Source of the DNA: CAYRJD01 sp965247395
GTDB lineage: Bacteria; Actinomycetota; Acidimicrobiia; Acidimicrobiales; Poriferisodalaceae
Reading direction: 5' to 3'
NCBI GenBank assembly: GCA_965247395.1
Contig: OZ252012.1
Location: 248,001 to 312,000 of the forward strand
Length of the DNA: 64,000 nt
The notes below the pieces were generated by a model, which had not been told where the DNA came from, searched no databases, and saw nothing but the letters and a program-made list of their open reading frames with translations. The position numbers were made by a program, and so were the translations under genes. Shown here one piece after another: positions 42,314 through 51,304 of the stretch. Numbering within the stretch: the first letter of the stretch is position 1; each line of letters opens with the position of its first letter.

Positions 42314-43492
42314 ATGCGAGTAGTAGTAAAAATCGGCACATCCTCTGTAACGCAGCCCGTCTCCAATCAGGTGGAGAATGCGTCAGAAAACAACGGGTCA
42401 GCCAGCGGGATATCTGGTGGAGTGTTACCTGGTGGAGTAACAGCTGGTGGAGTAATAGCCGAGGCAGCAATAGCAAAACTGGTGTCCGAAGTGGTTGCCA
42501 CTCGCCAGCAAGGTCACGAGGTAATAGTTGTTACCTCAGGCGCCATCACCGCCGGTGTGCAGCGACTAGGAATCCCTCGCCCCACCCGTATCAAGCGACT
42601 ACAAGCCGTTTCCGCAGTGGGCCAGATAGACCTGATGGGTGTCTATTCTCGCCTGTTCGCCGAGCATCAGGTCGTAGCCGGACAGGTTCTGATTGCGCCT
42701 CATGATTTTGCAGATCGCAACCAGTATCTGCACGCGCAAGACACTTTCGAAAATCTGCTAGCGCTGGGCGTGGTGCCGATAGTCAACGAGAATGATGCGG
42801 TTGCCGACGATGCAATCCGTTACGGCGACAACGATCGAATCGCAGCTTTGGTCGCCAACCTGCTTGCGGCCGACCTGTTGGTGCTACTCACCGATACCGC
42901 TGGTCTTTACACCGCAGACCCAAATCGCAACCGGCAAGCGACGTTGATCGAAGAGGTGACAGAGGTAACGGCATCGCTTGAAGCGTTGGCTGGCAATCCG
43001 GGGGTTGTCGGCAGTGGAGGGATGGCCTCCAAGCTGGCGTCGGCGAAAATGGCTTCCTGGAGCGGTGTGCGCACGATCATCGCTGCCGCCAGCCGACCAG
43101 ACGTGTTGGCAGATTCAATTTCGGGTCGCCCCGAACAAAGCACGGAAGTAGCTGCTCGCTCTACACGCATTGCGGCTCGCAAGCTTTGGATCGGTTTCGC
43201 AGTAGCTACATCGGGCACGCTCGTAGTTGACACTGGTGCAAAGAAAGCCTTAGCCAGAGACGGGAAGTCGCTTTTGGCGGCGGGAGTTACAGCCTGTAGT
43301 GGAAAATTTGACGCCGGTGAGGCGGTAGAAGTTCAAACCGAGCAAGGCGAGTTGCTGGGTAAGGGCTTGATCGCCATGAGTTCAGAGGAGCTGTCCGCAG
43401 CAAAGGGCAAGCGCAGCGCAGAAATGGCCGACGGCATTTTGCCGCTGGTGATCCATCGTGATGATCTGGTGATTCTCAGCCAAGACTTATAA
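42314..43492 (+). CDS. proB: Glutamate 5-kinase
   Basis: Phosphorylates glutamate in the first step of proline synthesis. 392 residues. MRVVVKIGTSSVT begins the amino-acid-kinase domain, VTSGAITAGVQRLG, VPIVNENDAV and GTGGMASKL-like SGGMASKLASAK follow. A C-terminal PUA domain starts at about 300. A 25-residue insert after the first strand contains GGVLPGGVTAGGV, made by three CTGGTGGAGT copies at 15-nt spacing (42414-42453). Follows obg after 6 nt. Confidence 0.95.
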   Translation: MRVVVKIGTSSVTQPVSNQVENASENNGSASGISGGVLPGGVTAGGVIAEAAIAKLVSEVVATRQQGHEVIVVTSGAITAGVQRLGIPRPTRIKRLQAVSAVGQIDLMGVYSRLFAEHQVVAGQVLIAPHDFADRNQYLHAQDTFENLLALGVVPIVNENDAVADDAIRYGDNDRIAALVANLLAADLLVLLTDTAGLYTADPNRNRQATLIEEVTEVTASLEALAGNPGVVGSGGMASKLASAKMASWSGVRTIIAAASRPDVLADSISGRPEQSTEVAARSTRIAARKLWIGFAVATSGTLVVDTGAKKALARDGKSLLAAGVTACSGKFDAGEAVEVQTEQGELLGKGLIAMSSEELSAAKGKRSAEMADGILPLVIHRDDLVILSQDL

Positions 43493-43531
43493 CTGGGCGG
43501 TACCCTGCCTCAGTGCCTTGCAGCGGAACAG

Positions 43532-44794
43532 GTGCTTGAAATGAACACAAGCGAGCAAACCATGTTTAAGCTTGGCGTGCGGGCTAAAGCAGCTTCGAGC
43601 CCTCTCGGACAGGCTTCGGGAGCCCAGAAGAACGACGCTTTAGCTATTGCGGCCGACCTTTTGGAGTCGGCCACAGCCCAGGTTTTGGCAGCCAACGAGC
43701 GCGACGTCCACGCAGCGCAGGCCGCAGGCACCTTGCCCACCGTGATCGATCGTCTGCGCCTTGATGACAACAGAGTTCATGCCATGTCAGCAGGTTTGCG
43801 CAAGGTAGCGAGCTTGGAAGACCCGGTGGGCAAAGTGATCGACGGTTGGGTGCGCCCAAACGGTCTGGCAATCCAGCGAGTACGAGTGCCTCTAGGCGTG
43901 GTTGCAATCATTTACGAAAACCGACCCAATGTCACCGCGGACGCTTTCGGGCTATGTCTCAAATCGGGCAACACGGCTTTCTTGCGCGGCTCTAGCGCGG
44001 CCTTGAACTCAAATCTCGTTATCGCGGATGCTTTGTGCGAGGGTGCCGAAAAGGCGGGCTTGCCACGCGATGTCCTGGTGTTTGTTAGCGACACTAGCCA
44101 CGAAGCCGCGGCAGCTTTCATGCGGCTTAATGATCACATCGATTGCCTCATCCCGCGCGGCGGCCCGGAACTGATCGCAGCGATCCGTGAGCACGCGACG
44201 GTTCCTTATGTGATCGACGGTGCCGGAAATTGCCACGTCTACGTTGACGAGACTGCCGATTTAGATCAGGCCATAGAGATAATCGTTGACGCCAAAATGA
44301 GCCGCCCGTCGGTTTGCAATGCGGCTGAGTCTTTGGTTGTCCACCGAGCCATAGCGACCGAGCTGCTGTCACGTTTGATCGAACGCCTAAAGGATGTAGC
44401 GCTAGTTGGTGACGCCGAAGCGTGTGCGATCTCCGAGCAAATTCAACCCGCTGAGCCAAATGATTTCTACCAAGAGTTCCTTGACCTTAAGATGAGCGTG
44501 AGCGTTGTAGGCACGCTTGGTGAGGCCATCGACCACATCAATCAGCACGGCACTGGTCATAGCGAGGCGATCATCACACAGAATTACAGCGCGGCTAACC
44601 AATTCACTCGGCGTGTAGATGCGGCCGCTGTCGTGGTTAACGCGTCAACGCGCTTTGTTGATGGCGAAGAGTTTGGTTTTGGTGCGGAGATTGGTATTAG
44701 CACCCAAAAGCTGCACGCACGTGGTCCAATGGGGCTAGAACAACTGACGACCACAAAGTTTGTTGTTACTGGCCAAGGACAGGTCCGCGGCTAG
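43532..44794 (+). CDS. proA: Gamma-glutamyl phosphate reductase
   Basis: NADPH-dependent reduction of glutamyl-5-phosphate to the semialdehyde, second step of proline synthesis. 420 residues. Active-site Cys in RPSVCNAAESL (about 255); VRVPLGVVAIIYENRPNVTADAFG, LRGSSAALNSN, LIPRGGPELI and the C-terminal GFGAEIGISTQKLHARGPMG are all family blocks. Start GTG 43532 (ATG 43541 also possible). Downstream of proB by 39 nt. Confidence 0.95.
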   Translation: MLEMNTSEQTMFKLGVRAKAASSPLGQASGAQKNDALAIAADLLESATAQVLAANERDVHAAQAAGTLPTVIDRLRLDDNRVHAMSAGLRKVASLEDPVGKVIDGWVRPNGLAIQRVRVPLGVVAIIYENRPNVTADAFGLCLKSGNTAFLRGSSAALNSNLVIADALCEGAEKAGLPRDVLVFVSDTSHEAAAAFMRLNDHIDCLIPRGGPELIAAIREHATVPYVIDGAGNCHVYVDETADLDQAIEIIVDAKMSRPSVCNAAESLVVHRAIATELLSRLIERLKDVALVGDAEACAISEQIQPAEPNDFYQEFLDLKMSVSVVGTLGEAIDHINQHGTGHSEAIITQNYSAANQFTRRVDAAAVVVNASTRFVDGEEFGFGAEIGISTQKLHARGPMGLEQLTTTKFVVTGQGQVRG

Positions 44795-44839
44795 CAACAA
44801 GCTCGCAAACCATCGCCATTAGTCGTTAACGAAAGAGAT

Positions 44840-45721
44840 ATGAAAATGAACAACGCAATGTTCGCTGACTTGACAGCCGTGCGTGAAGGCCTCGGCAAGG
44901 TTGAGTACTTGGCCGATGAAAGCATCGCCAGCGTTGTGTTTTTGGCTGAGCGGCTGAACAAGCCGGTACTTATCGAAGGGCCTGCCGGCACCGGTAAAAC
45001 CGAGCTGGCTAAATCGGTGGCCAGCGCTACCGGCACTCGCCTGATCCGCTTGCAGTGCTACGAAGGGCTAGACGAGGCCAAGGCGCTTTATGAATGGAAC
45101 TACAAGAAGCAGTTACTGCGCATCCAGGCCGACCGAAGCGAAGGCGCTGATTGGGATGAGCTGCAAGACGACATTTTCAAAGATGAGTTCTTGCTCACGC
45201 GGCCCTTGTTAGAGGCGATTACCGCTGAAGACAAGGTCGTACTGCTTATAGACGAAGTAGACCGCTTAGAGGTTGAAACCGAAGCGTTGCTGCTAGAGCT
45301 GCTTTCGGATTATCAGGTGTCGATTCCTGAGATGGGCACCATCGTCGCTAGCCAGCTGCCGATGGTGTTCTTAACTTCGAACAACACACGAGAGCTGTCG
45401 GAGGCGCTGAAACGCCGCTGCCTGTTCTTGCACATTGACTACCCGGAGCTTGAGCGCGAGAAAGAAATAGTGGTCACCAAGGTAGAGGGCATCAGCAACA
45501 ACCTGGCCGAACAGGTAGCGCGAGTCGTTCGATCGATCCGCCAGCTTGACCTCAAGAAGAGTCCATCCGTGTCGGAAACCTTGGACTGGGCGCGCACCTT
45601 GGTGATACTCGGCATCGACAGCATCGATGAGGAACTAGCAAAGGAAACCCTGCACATACTGCTGAAGTATCAGACCGATATCGAGAAGGCAGCGAAGGAA
45701 CTGACCGTAGAGGAAGGCTGA
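44840..45721 (+). CDS. MoxR-family AAA+ ATPase (CoxD-like)
   Basis: 293 residues. Walker A GPAGTGKTEL (about 50-59), Walker B VVLLIDEVDRLE, sensor 1 FLTSNNTREL and an Arg in LKRRCLFLHIDYP. This subgroup is encoded beside VWA proteins; with CoxE, CoxD proteins help mature the molybdenum centre of CO-dehydrogenase-type enzymes. The next gene 4 nt downstream is CoxE-like, supporting that reading. Candidate client enzymes are the CoxL-like proteins at 4934 and 51305 (inference). Confidence 0.88.
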   Translation: MKMNNAMFADLTAVREGLGKVEYLADESIASVVFLAERLNKPVLIEGPAGTGKTELAKSVASATGTRLIRLQCYEGLDEAKALYEWNYKKQLLRIQADRSEGADWDELQDDIFKDEFLLTRPLLEAITAEDKVVLLIDEVDRLEVETEALLLELLSDYQVSIPEMGTIVASQLPMVFLTSNNTRELSEALKRRCLFLHIDYPELEREKEIVVTKVEGISNNLAEQVARVVRSIRQLDLKKSPSVSETLDWARTLVILGIDSIDEELAKETLHILLKYQTDIEKAAKELTVEEG

Positions 45722-45725
45722 AGCG

Positions 45726-47162
45726 ATGCTTGACCTGATTAGCGGTTTCGTGGTGGAGCTACGAGCGGCCGGTTTGCCGGTGTCGTTGACGGAAAACCTT
45801 GACGCCATGGAAGCTGTCAAGCACATTCCTGTCGAAGACCGCTTGGCGTTCAAATATGCCCTGGCCGCGACGCTGGTCAAAAACGAGCAGCACTGGCGCG
45901 CGTTTGAGACGGTGTTTGAGGTCTATTTCGCTTTGCGCGGACCCGAATATTCAGTCGCAGGTGAGGATGGCGAGGGTGAGCTAGATCCGGACAACATTGA
46001 AGACTGGATGTCTCAGCAGATGCGAGGCATGGGTGGACGCAGTGGTGGCGAAGACATGAGCCCCGAGGAAATCGCTGAAATGCTTTTTCGAGCGTTGCTG
46101 CAGGGCGACGAGGCAATGATGGCGGCGATGGCGCGCGCAGCGGTTACGCAGTTTGCGGGGATGGAACCCGGGCGACCCGTCGGCGGCACCTATTACCTCT
46201 ATAGGACCTTGCGAAATTTGGACCTTGACGCCATGTTGGAACGGCTGGTGGAGGAGTCTGCGGAGCGTTATGACAACGAGCTGACCTCCTTGCAGCAGCG
46301 ACTTGAACGCGAAGAGTTCGAAAAGCGCATTAATGATTTACGTCAAGAGGTAGAAGCCGAAATCCGACGACGGCTTGTGGCCGACCGGGGAGCCGAAGCA
46401 ATGGTAAAAACGTTGCGTAAGCCGCTGCCAGAAGATGTGGACTTCATGCACGCCAGTCGTGAAGAGATGGCGAGCATTCGCAAGTCCATTCAGCCGCTTA
46501 CGCGCAAGCTGGCTGCCAGACTGGCTCGCAAGCGTCGAAACAAGCGTCGCGGCCACCTGGATTTTCGTGCGACGGTGCGCCATTCGCTCAACTACGGTGG
46601 CGTGCCGGTGGAGCCGCATTTTCGCTATCCTCGCCCGGCTAAGCCCGAGCTAGTGGTGGTGGCCGATATTTCCGGATCGGTCGCAGCATTTGCTCGCTTT
46701 ACCTTGCACCTCGTCTACGCCCTGCAAAACCAGTTCAGCAAGGTGCGCTCATTTGTGTTTATTGATGGCATAGATGAGGTAACGCACATGTTCCAGGGTG
46801 AGGAAGACATAACCAACGCGGTTCATCGCGTGAACACCGAAGCCGATGTGGTTTGGGTTGACGGTCACTCCGACTATGGACACGCCTTTGGGGTGTTCTG
46901 GGAGCTTTTCAGCAAGGACGTCAACTCCAAGAGCACGATGATGTTCTTAGGCGACGCTCGCAATAATTATCACTCCACCAACGCGTGGGTGCTAAAGGAA
47001 TGCGCCAAAAAGGCCCGGTCGGTGTTCTGGCTGAATCCGGAGCCCAAGTCGTACTGGGACACCGGCGATTCGGTGATAACCGAATACGGCACCTACTGCG
47101 ATGGCGTATTTGAATGCCGCAACCTGCGTCAGCTTGAAGCCTTCGTAGATAATTTGGCTTAG
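45726..47162 (+). CDS. VWA-domain CoxE-like protein
   Basis: 478 residues. The N-terminal half is helical and acidic/basic (LERLVEESAERYDNEL, QEVEAEIRRRLV) and contains an Arg/Lys-rich KLAARLARKRRNKRRG stretch. The C-terminal VWA domain starts at about 305 with the MIDAS motif ADISGS (about 313-318). YGHAFGVFWELF and TMMFLGDARNNY are typical of the CoxE family. Works with the MoxR ATPase as a chaperone pair. CGCCA/TGGCG at 47165-47178 just past the stop could be a weak terminator for both strands. Confidence 0.88.
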   Translation: MLDLISGFVVELRAAGLPVSLTENLDAMEAVKHIPVEDRLAFKYALAATLVKNEQHWRAFETVFEVYFALRGPEYSVAGEDGEGELDPDNIEDWMSQQMRGMGGRSGGEDMSPEEIAEMLFRALLQGDEAMMAAMARAAVTQFAGMEPGRPVGGTYYLYRTLRNLDLDAMLERLVEESAERYDNELTSLQQRLEREEFEKRINDLRQEVEAEIRRRLVADRGAEAMVKTLRKPLPEDVDFMHASREEMASIRKSIQPLTRKLAARLARKRRNKRRGHLDFRATVRHSLNYGGVPVEPHFRYPRPAKPELVVVADISGSVAAFARFTLHLVYALQNQFSKVRSFVFIDGIDEVTHMFQGEEDITNAVHRVNTEADVVWVDGHSDYGHAFGVFWELFSKDVNSKSTMMFLGDARNNYHSTNAWVLKECAKKARSVFWLNPEPKSYWDTGDSVITEYGTYCDGVFECRNLRQLEAFVDNLA

Positions 47163-47190
47163 CTCGCCAAGGCTGGCGTGCCAGACAGAT

Positions 47191-48585
47191 CTACAAATCC
47201 GCCAGCTGCTCGGCAATACCGAACGACATATCCAGCGACTGACGAGCATTGAGCCGCGGGTCGCACATTGTTTCGTAGCGGTCGCTTAGCTGCTCGGTGC
47301 GAACCTCGTCGGCACCCCCGAGACATTCCGTTACAGGGTCGCCAGTAATTTCTAGATGCACACCACCGGGCCAGGTCTGTTCTGCCTTGTGTACTTCGAA
47401 GTAGCTCTGCACCTCAGAAGTGATGGCGTCAAAGTGTCTTGTCTTGATGCCGTCGGGGGTGGTGTATGTGTTGCCATGCATCGGATCGCACTGCCACACC
47501 ACCGGCTGACCTGCATCGGTAACAGCTCGCACAATCGGCGCTAAGCGTTCGGTAACAAGTTCTGCGCCCATGCGCGTTATCAGCGTCAAACGTCCTGGTT
47601 CAGCGGCAGGGTTCAGCGTCTTGCAAAGCTCCAAGGCTTCATCGGGCGTTGTGGTCGGGCCCAACTTCACGCCGATTGGATTATGCACGCCACGCAAAAA
47701 CTCAACATGAGCGCCTGTTAGCTCGCGCGTGCGTTCACCGATCCACAGCATGTGCGCCGAGCAGTCGTACCAATCGTTGGTGATGCTGTCTTGGCGTGTC
47801 AATGCTTCTTCGTAGCCGAGCAACAAGGCCTCATGGCTGGTGTACAGCTCCACCTGGCGCATGGCTGCGTTGTCAAGATCTAGTCCGCATGAACTCATAA
47901 AACGAAGCGCTGCTGCAATGCCTTTGGCAACGCGGTCGTAGCGCTGTCCAGCCGGACTTGACGCCACAAACTCTTCATTCCAGGTATGAATCTGGCGCAG
48001 GTCGGCATAACCGCCGCGCGTAAAGGCCCGCAGCAGATTCAGCGTTGCAGCCGAAGTGTTGTAGGCCTCTACCAAGCGCGCAGGGTTAGGGCGGCGCGCA
48101 TCGGTTTCAAAGGCTGCTTCGTTCACTATGTGGCCGCGAAAGCTTGGCAGGGTCGCACCGTCTTTGGTTTCGGTGTCGGAGCTGCGTGGCTTCGCAAACT
48201 GTCCGGCAATGCGACCGATTTTTACTATTGGTAGGCCTGCGGAGTACTGCAACACGGCCGCCATTTGCAAAATCACCTTGAGGCGATCGCGGATGTCATC
48301 GGCGGTTGATAAGTCCAGCGATTCAGCGCAATCTCCTGCCTGCAGCACAAAACCTTTGCCCGCGCACACCTGTGCCAGGTTTGACTGCAAGCGGCGAGCC
48401 TCACCTGCAAATACCAAAGGCGGTCGGCGCCTTAGCTCACTTAAGGCTTCGGACAGCTTTGTTTTGTCAGGCCATTCGGGTTGCTGGCCAGCCGGATATT
48501 CCCGCCAAGACTCTCGATGCCAGGCAGGCTTAGTTGTGGGCGATGTGCTAGCGCCCGAATCAAGCGGCGGCGCAGCGGTGCTCAT
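47191..48585 (-). CDS. aroG: Class II 3-deoxy-7-phosphoheptulonate (DAHP) synthase
   Basis: First step of the shikimate pathway, condensing PEP and erythrose-4-phosphate. 464 residues, plant/actinobacterial type II. The metal Cys is in LQAGDCAESL (about 80-89). KIGRIAGQFAKPRS, RGHIVNE, SCGLDLDN, HMLWIGERTR, NPIGVKLGP, WQCDPMHGNTYT and GGVHLEITGDPVTECLGG are type-II blocks. No allosteric domain can be judged. Convergent with the CoxE gene. The sigma-factor gene lies 12 nt upstream, so the two may be co-transcribed. Confidence 0.95.
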   Translation of the reverse strand: MSTAAPPLDSGASTSPTTKPAWHRESWREYPAGQQPEWPDKTKLSEALSELRRRPPLVFAGEARRLQSNLAQVCAGKGFVLQAGDCAESLDLSTADDIRDRLKVILQMAAVLQYSAGLPIVKIGRIAGQFAKPRSSDTETKDGATLPSFRGHIVNEAAFETDARRPNPARLVEAYNTSAATLNLLRAFTRGGYADLRQIHTWNEEFVASSPAGQRYDRVAKGIAAALRFMSSCGLDLDNAAMRQVELYTSHEALLLGYEEALTRQDSITNDWYDCSAHMLWIGERTRELTGAHVEFLRGVHNPIGVKLGPTTTPDEALELCKTLNPAAEPGRLTLITRMGAELVTERLAPIVRAVTDAGQPVVWQCDPMHGNTYTTPDGIKTRHFDAITSEVQSYFEVHKAEQTWPGGVHLEITGDPVTECLGGADEVRTEQLSDRYETMCDPRLNARQSLDMSFGIAEQLADL

Positions 48586-48597
48586 GGCAGTTGCTGG

Positions 48598-49485
48598 CTA
48601 GCCGGCTGCTTCGTCGAAGGCGTCAACGTCGCGAAACTCGCCGTTGTTGGCGTGTTCTTGCAGCTCTTCAATTGCGCGCTTGACCAAACGACGTGCAGCC
48701 TCGGCCGTGACGTTTAGCTCATCACCGATTTCGCGGTAACTACGCGGCTCCTCGTCGAAGAATCCGAAACGGCTAGCCACCGCAAAGCGCGTGCGCTGAT
48801 CCAGCGAACCCATCATGGCCTTCACTACCTCACGACGCTGACCCTGCTGGGCGAAGAAGTCCGGCCCTGGCCTGTCGTCGCCGATGAGATCAATCAAAGT
48901 GCTGTCACCGTCACCGTCGTTGCCAATGGTCTTGTCAAGCGAAGTTGGGGTACTGATACGTTGCAGCCAAGCGTTTTCATCGTCTAGCGCGTCGTTGTCG
49001 CCACCGTTGTGACGCAGCGCAGCGCGTAGCGAAGCCGAGCGATCGGACGGCAGACGAATCAGGCTGCCCTTCTGATCGAGTGCACGACCAATGGACTGGC
49101 GGATCCAGAATGTGGCATAGGTAGAAAACTTGAAGCCCTTGCGCCAGTCGAACTTCTCGACTGCATGCTCAAGACCCAGGTTGCCCTCTTGAATCAGATC
49201 AAGCAGTTCAAGCGTGGGGGGCAACGGATAGCGCCGTGCTATTGACACAACCAAGCGCAGATTGGCACGAATGAAGTGATCACGCGAGCGTTCAGCGGTC
49301 CGCATGGCCCGGCGTGCTTCGCGCTTTTCGGCCGTAGTAGGTTCCTGGTTGTTTAGCTCGGCCTCTTCTAGTCGTTCGTACGCGTCCCGCCCAGCTTCGA
49401 TGCGCTTTGAGAGGGTGCGCTCCATTTCGGCGTTCAACAAGTCAACTGCGCCGATTTCGTTTAAGTATTGTCCTACTGAATCCAT
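48598..49485 (-). CDS. RNA polymerase sigma-70 family factor (group 2-like)
   Basis: 295 residues. Region 1.2 SVGQYLNEIGAVDLLNAEME at the start, region 2 with HFIRANLRLVVSIARRY, LELLDLIQEGNLGLEHAVEKFDW and FKFSTYATFWIRQSIGRAL, region 3 with LIRLPSDRSAS, and region 4 with SYREIGDELNVTAEAARRLVKRAIEEL. The N-terminal 1.1 region of the principal sigma is missing and the -10-recognising helix is standard, so it is probably an alternative, housekeeping-like (SigB/HrdB-related) factor. Targets unknown. Confidence 0.92.
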   Translation of the reverse strand: MDSVGQYLNEIGAVDLLNAEMERTLSKRIEAGRDAYERLEEAELNNQEPTTAEKREARRAMRTAERSRDHFIRANLRLVVSIARRYPLPPTLELLDLIQEGNLGLEHAVEKFDWRKGFKFSTYATFWIRQSIGRALDQKGSLIRLPSDRSASLRAALRHNGGDNDALDDENAWLQRISTPTSLDKTIGNDGDGDSTLIDLIGDDRPGPDFFAQQGQRREVVKAMMGSLDQRTRFAVASRFGFFDEEPRSYREIGDELNVTAEAARRLVKRAIEELQEHANNGEFRDVDAFDEAAG

Positions 49486-49789
49486 ATCAATTTCTTCTTA
49501 TTCGTCTTTCCGGCATGCAAACGCCGGACCTCTTATTCGCTTAGAATGTGTCTAGATTTTGTGAGCTCAGATCGTGCCGGATGGCCCGTTCCACTGCCTA
49601 GCCGTTCTTGCGAATTGGGCGACTCTCATTCCCCTTGTGAACGGCGTGGTGATCTGGAGCAGAATGCTCGATCCTTGAGCCTCGCGAGTATAACACTCAC
49701 AAGCACGAAGCGGTGGTAAGAGACATACCATGATACGCGCATTACGGACACGAATGCAAGGGCACGGCAGAATTCGCGGCAAATAATCT
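49486..49789. promoter_or_regulatory. 304-nt divergent region between sigma factor and nadD
   Basis: TCCGGC (49509-49514) and GCCGGA (49523-49528) form a perfect 6-bp hairpin in the sigma-gene 5' leader, 24 nt before its ATG. TATAAC at 49689-49694 is a good -10 for nadD, with no convincing -35. One 71-codon minus-strand frame crosses the region but has no protein-like features. No structured RNA recognised. Confidence 0.45.
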
Positions 49790-50701
49790 GTGAAAAACTC
49801 TCAAAGGCCCTCCAAATCAGCGTTTTTGAGCACGTTTGGGGTGTTCGGCGGAACGTTTGACCCGCCACATGTTGGCCATGCTTTGGCGCTAAACGCCGCA
49901 AGTGAGCAATTGGGCTTGGATTGCATTTATGTGGTGGTTGCAAATGACCCATGGCAGAAATCGTCTGGCGTAAGCACGCTTGGCGAAGGCATTACGCCCG
50001 CTGAGCACAGGCTGGCCATGTGCCAACTGACATTTTCCGCTAACGGTGCCGGTCATAACAAGGCCGACCCCGCAGGCACTGTTCAAGCCAACACTGTTCA
50101 AGCCAGCGCTGCTCAAACTAGCGGAGCTTCGATTTGCGTGAGTGCTTGCGAAATTGAACGAGGCGGCGCCAGCTACACGATTGACACGGTGACAGAGCTG
50201 CTTGCCACGACTAGCGCTGCGGCCACCCAGTCCGGGCTAGTCCAAACTAAATCGGCCCAGTCCGGGCTAGTCCAAACTGAATTGGCCCAGGCTGGACGAG
50301 CAAATCTGGTGCTAATTGTCGGCGAAGATGTGGTTGTTGGTTTGGACTCGTGGCATCGCGCAAGCAGCTTGCGGGAGTTGGTGACGGTTGCGGTGGTGCA
50401 GCGCAACCATGAACTAGTCAGGCCGCAACCCACAACCGGGTCTCAACCCGCTGCCGAAGGCTCACCCACAACTGGGGATCCGGCAACACCCGAGGTACCT
50501 GCCGGTTGGAAGACCGTCACGGTGACGTTGGACTTATCGGCGACCATCGGCTCGCAGATAGTCGCAGATGTGTCCAGCACGGACATCCGGCAACAAATCG
50601 CAGATGCCTGCCTGCCTACTGGCATAGTTGCGCCAGAGGCGATGGGCTACATCTCCGCCCATGGGCTCTACTCTCAAACCTCGTATTCTCAGACCCAGTG
50701 A
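49790..50701 (+). CDS. nadD: Nicotinate-nucleotide adenylyltransferase
   Basis: Makes nicotinate adenine dinucleotide in NAD synthesis. 303 residues from GTG 49790. The nucleotidyltransferase signature is GVFGGTFDPPHVGHALAL (about 17-34) and the second motif is SSTDIRQQIA (about 262-271). Usual NadD has about 200 residues; the extra length comes from low-complexity Gln/Ser/Ala/Thr inserts after FSANGAG, around ATQSGLVQTKSAQSG (30-bp duplication) and a Pro/Thr-rich stretch near 210-235. The stop codon lies inside a 16-bp tandem repeat. Confidence 0.92.
   Translation: MKNSQRPSKSAFLSTFGVFGGTFDPPHVGHALALNAASEQLGLDCIYVVVANDPWQKSSGVSTLGEGITPAEHRLAMCQLTFSANGAGHNKADPAGTVQANTVQASAAQTSGASICVSACEIERGGASYTIDTVTELLATTSAAATQSGLVQTKSAQSGLVQTELAQAGRANLVLIVGEDVVVGLDSWHRASSLRELVTVAVVQRNHELVRPQPTTGSQPAAEGSPTTGDPATPEVPAGWKTVTVTLDLSATIGSQIVADVSSTDIRQQIADACLPTGIVAPEAMGYISAHGLYSQTSYSQTQ
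50226..50290 (+). repeat. 30-bp tandem duplication inside nadD
   Basis: A 23-bp block starting CCCAGTCCGGGCTAG occurs at 50226-50248 and 50256-50278, with the start of a third copy at 50286. It encodes a repeated QSGLVQT-type segment in a non-conserved loop. Confidence 0.9.
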
Positions 50702-50741
50702 CTTACAGGCCCAGTGACTTACAGGCCCAGTGACTTACAGG
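50694..50741 (+). repeat. Three-copy 16-bp tandem repeat spanning the nadD stop
   Basis: CCCAGTGACTTACAGG is repeated three times at 50694, 50710 and 50726. The first copy contains the nadD TGA stop (50699-50701). The array fills nearly the whole gap before rsfS. Confidence 0.95.
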
Positions 50742-50745
50742 CATA

Positions 50746-51225
50746 GTGCTATCAACAGAACCATTGCCACCATCTGAGCGGACCGATTTGTCTTCTGCTG
50801 AGCAGGCCGAGCAAAACCAGTCCGGCCCAGCCGCAGCAAAGCAAGCCATCCCCGTGGTTGTGCCCCCGCTGGTACAAGCCGCCATGGAAGGTGCCGCTGA
50901 CATGAGCGGTAGCGACATTGTGACGCTTGCTGTTGGCGAAGTTCTGGCCATTACAGACTGGTTCGTAATCACCAGCGCTCTCAGCGCGCGGCAAGTACGT
51001 CGCATAGTAGAGGTGGTTGAAGAATCGGTGAAAGCAGCCGGCGGGCAAGGCCCGTTGAGGATTGAGGGGTTAGCCCTAGCGCAGTGGGTGCTGATGGACT
51101 TCGGCGAGTTCGTGGTTCACGTTTTCGATGAACGAACACGCAGCTACTACGACCTTGAAAGACTCTGGTCTGACATGCCCAATGTCAAGTACGAAAAGCC
51201 CGCGAGTCCCACTAACCACGGCTAA
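50746..51225 (+). CDS. rsfS: Ribosome silencing factor RsfS
   Basis: Binds uL14 and blocks 30S-50S joining under nutrient limitation. 159 residues from GTG 50746. The core (about 40-140) shows DIVTLAVGEVLAITDWFVITSA, RQVRRIVEVVEESVK, GLALAQWVLMDFGEFVVHVFDE and YYDLERLWSD, all standard RsfS/Iojap blocks. The first 38 residues are a Ser/Glu/Gln-rich extension. Follows nadD as in most bacteria. Confidence 0.94.
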   Translation: MLSTEPLPPSERTDLSSAEQAEQNQSGPAAAKQAIPVVVPPLVQAAMEGAADMSGSDIVTLAVGEVLAITDWFVITSALSARQVRRIVEVVEESVKAAGGQGPLRIEGLALAQWVLMDFGEFVVHVFDERTRSYYDLERLWSDMPNVKYEKPASPTNHG

Positions 51226-51304
51226 TTCTGGCCTAGCCGTTAGCCGGCAGCCTTCACCGTTAGCCGTCCAGGCGCCAGCTAGTCACCTAGTGCGCACAGC
51301 TGCG

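Noticed and set aside
49567..49782. 71-codon minus-strand ORF upstream of the sigma factor
   Set aside because: No start context, Cys/Arg-rich composition unlike neighbours and no recognisable protein pattern.
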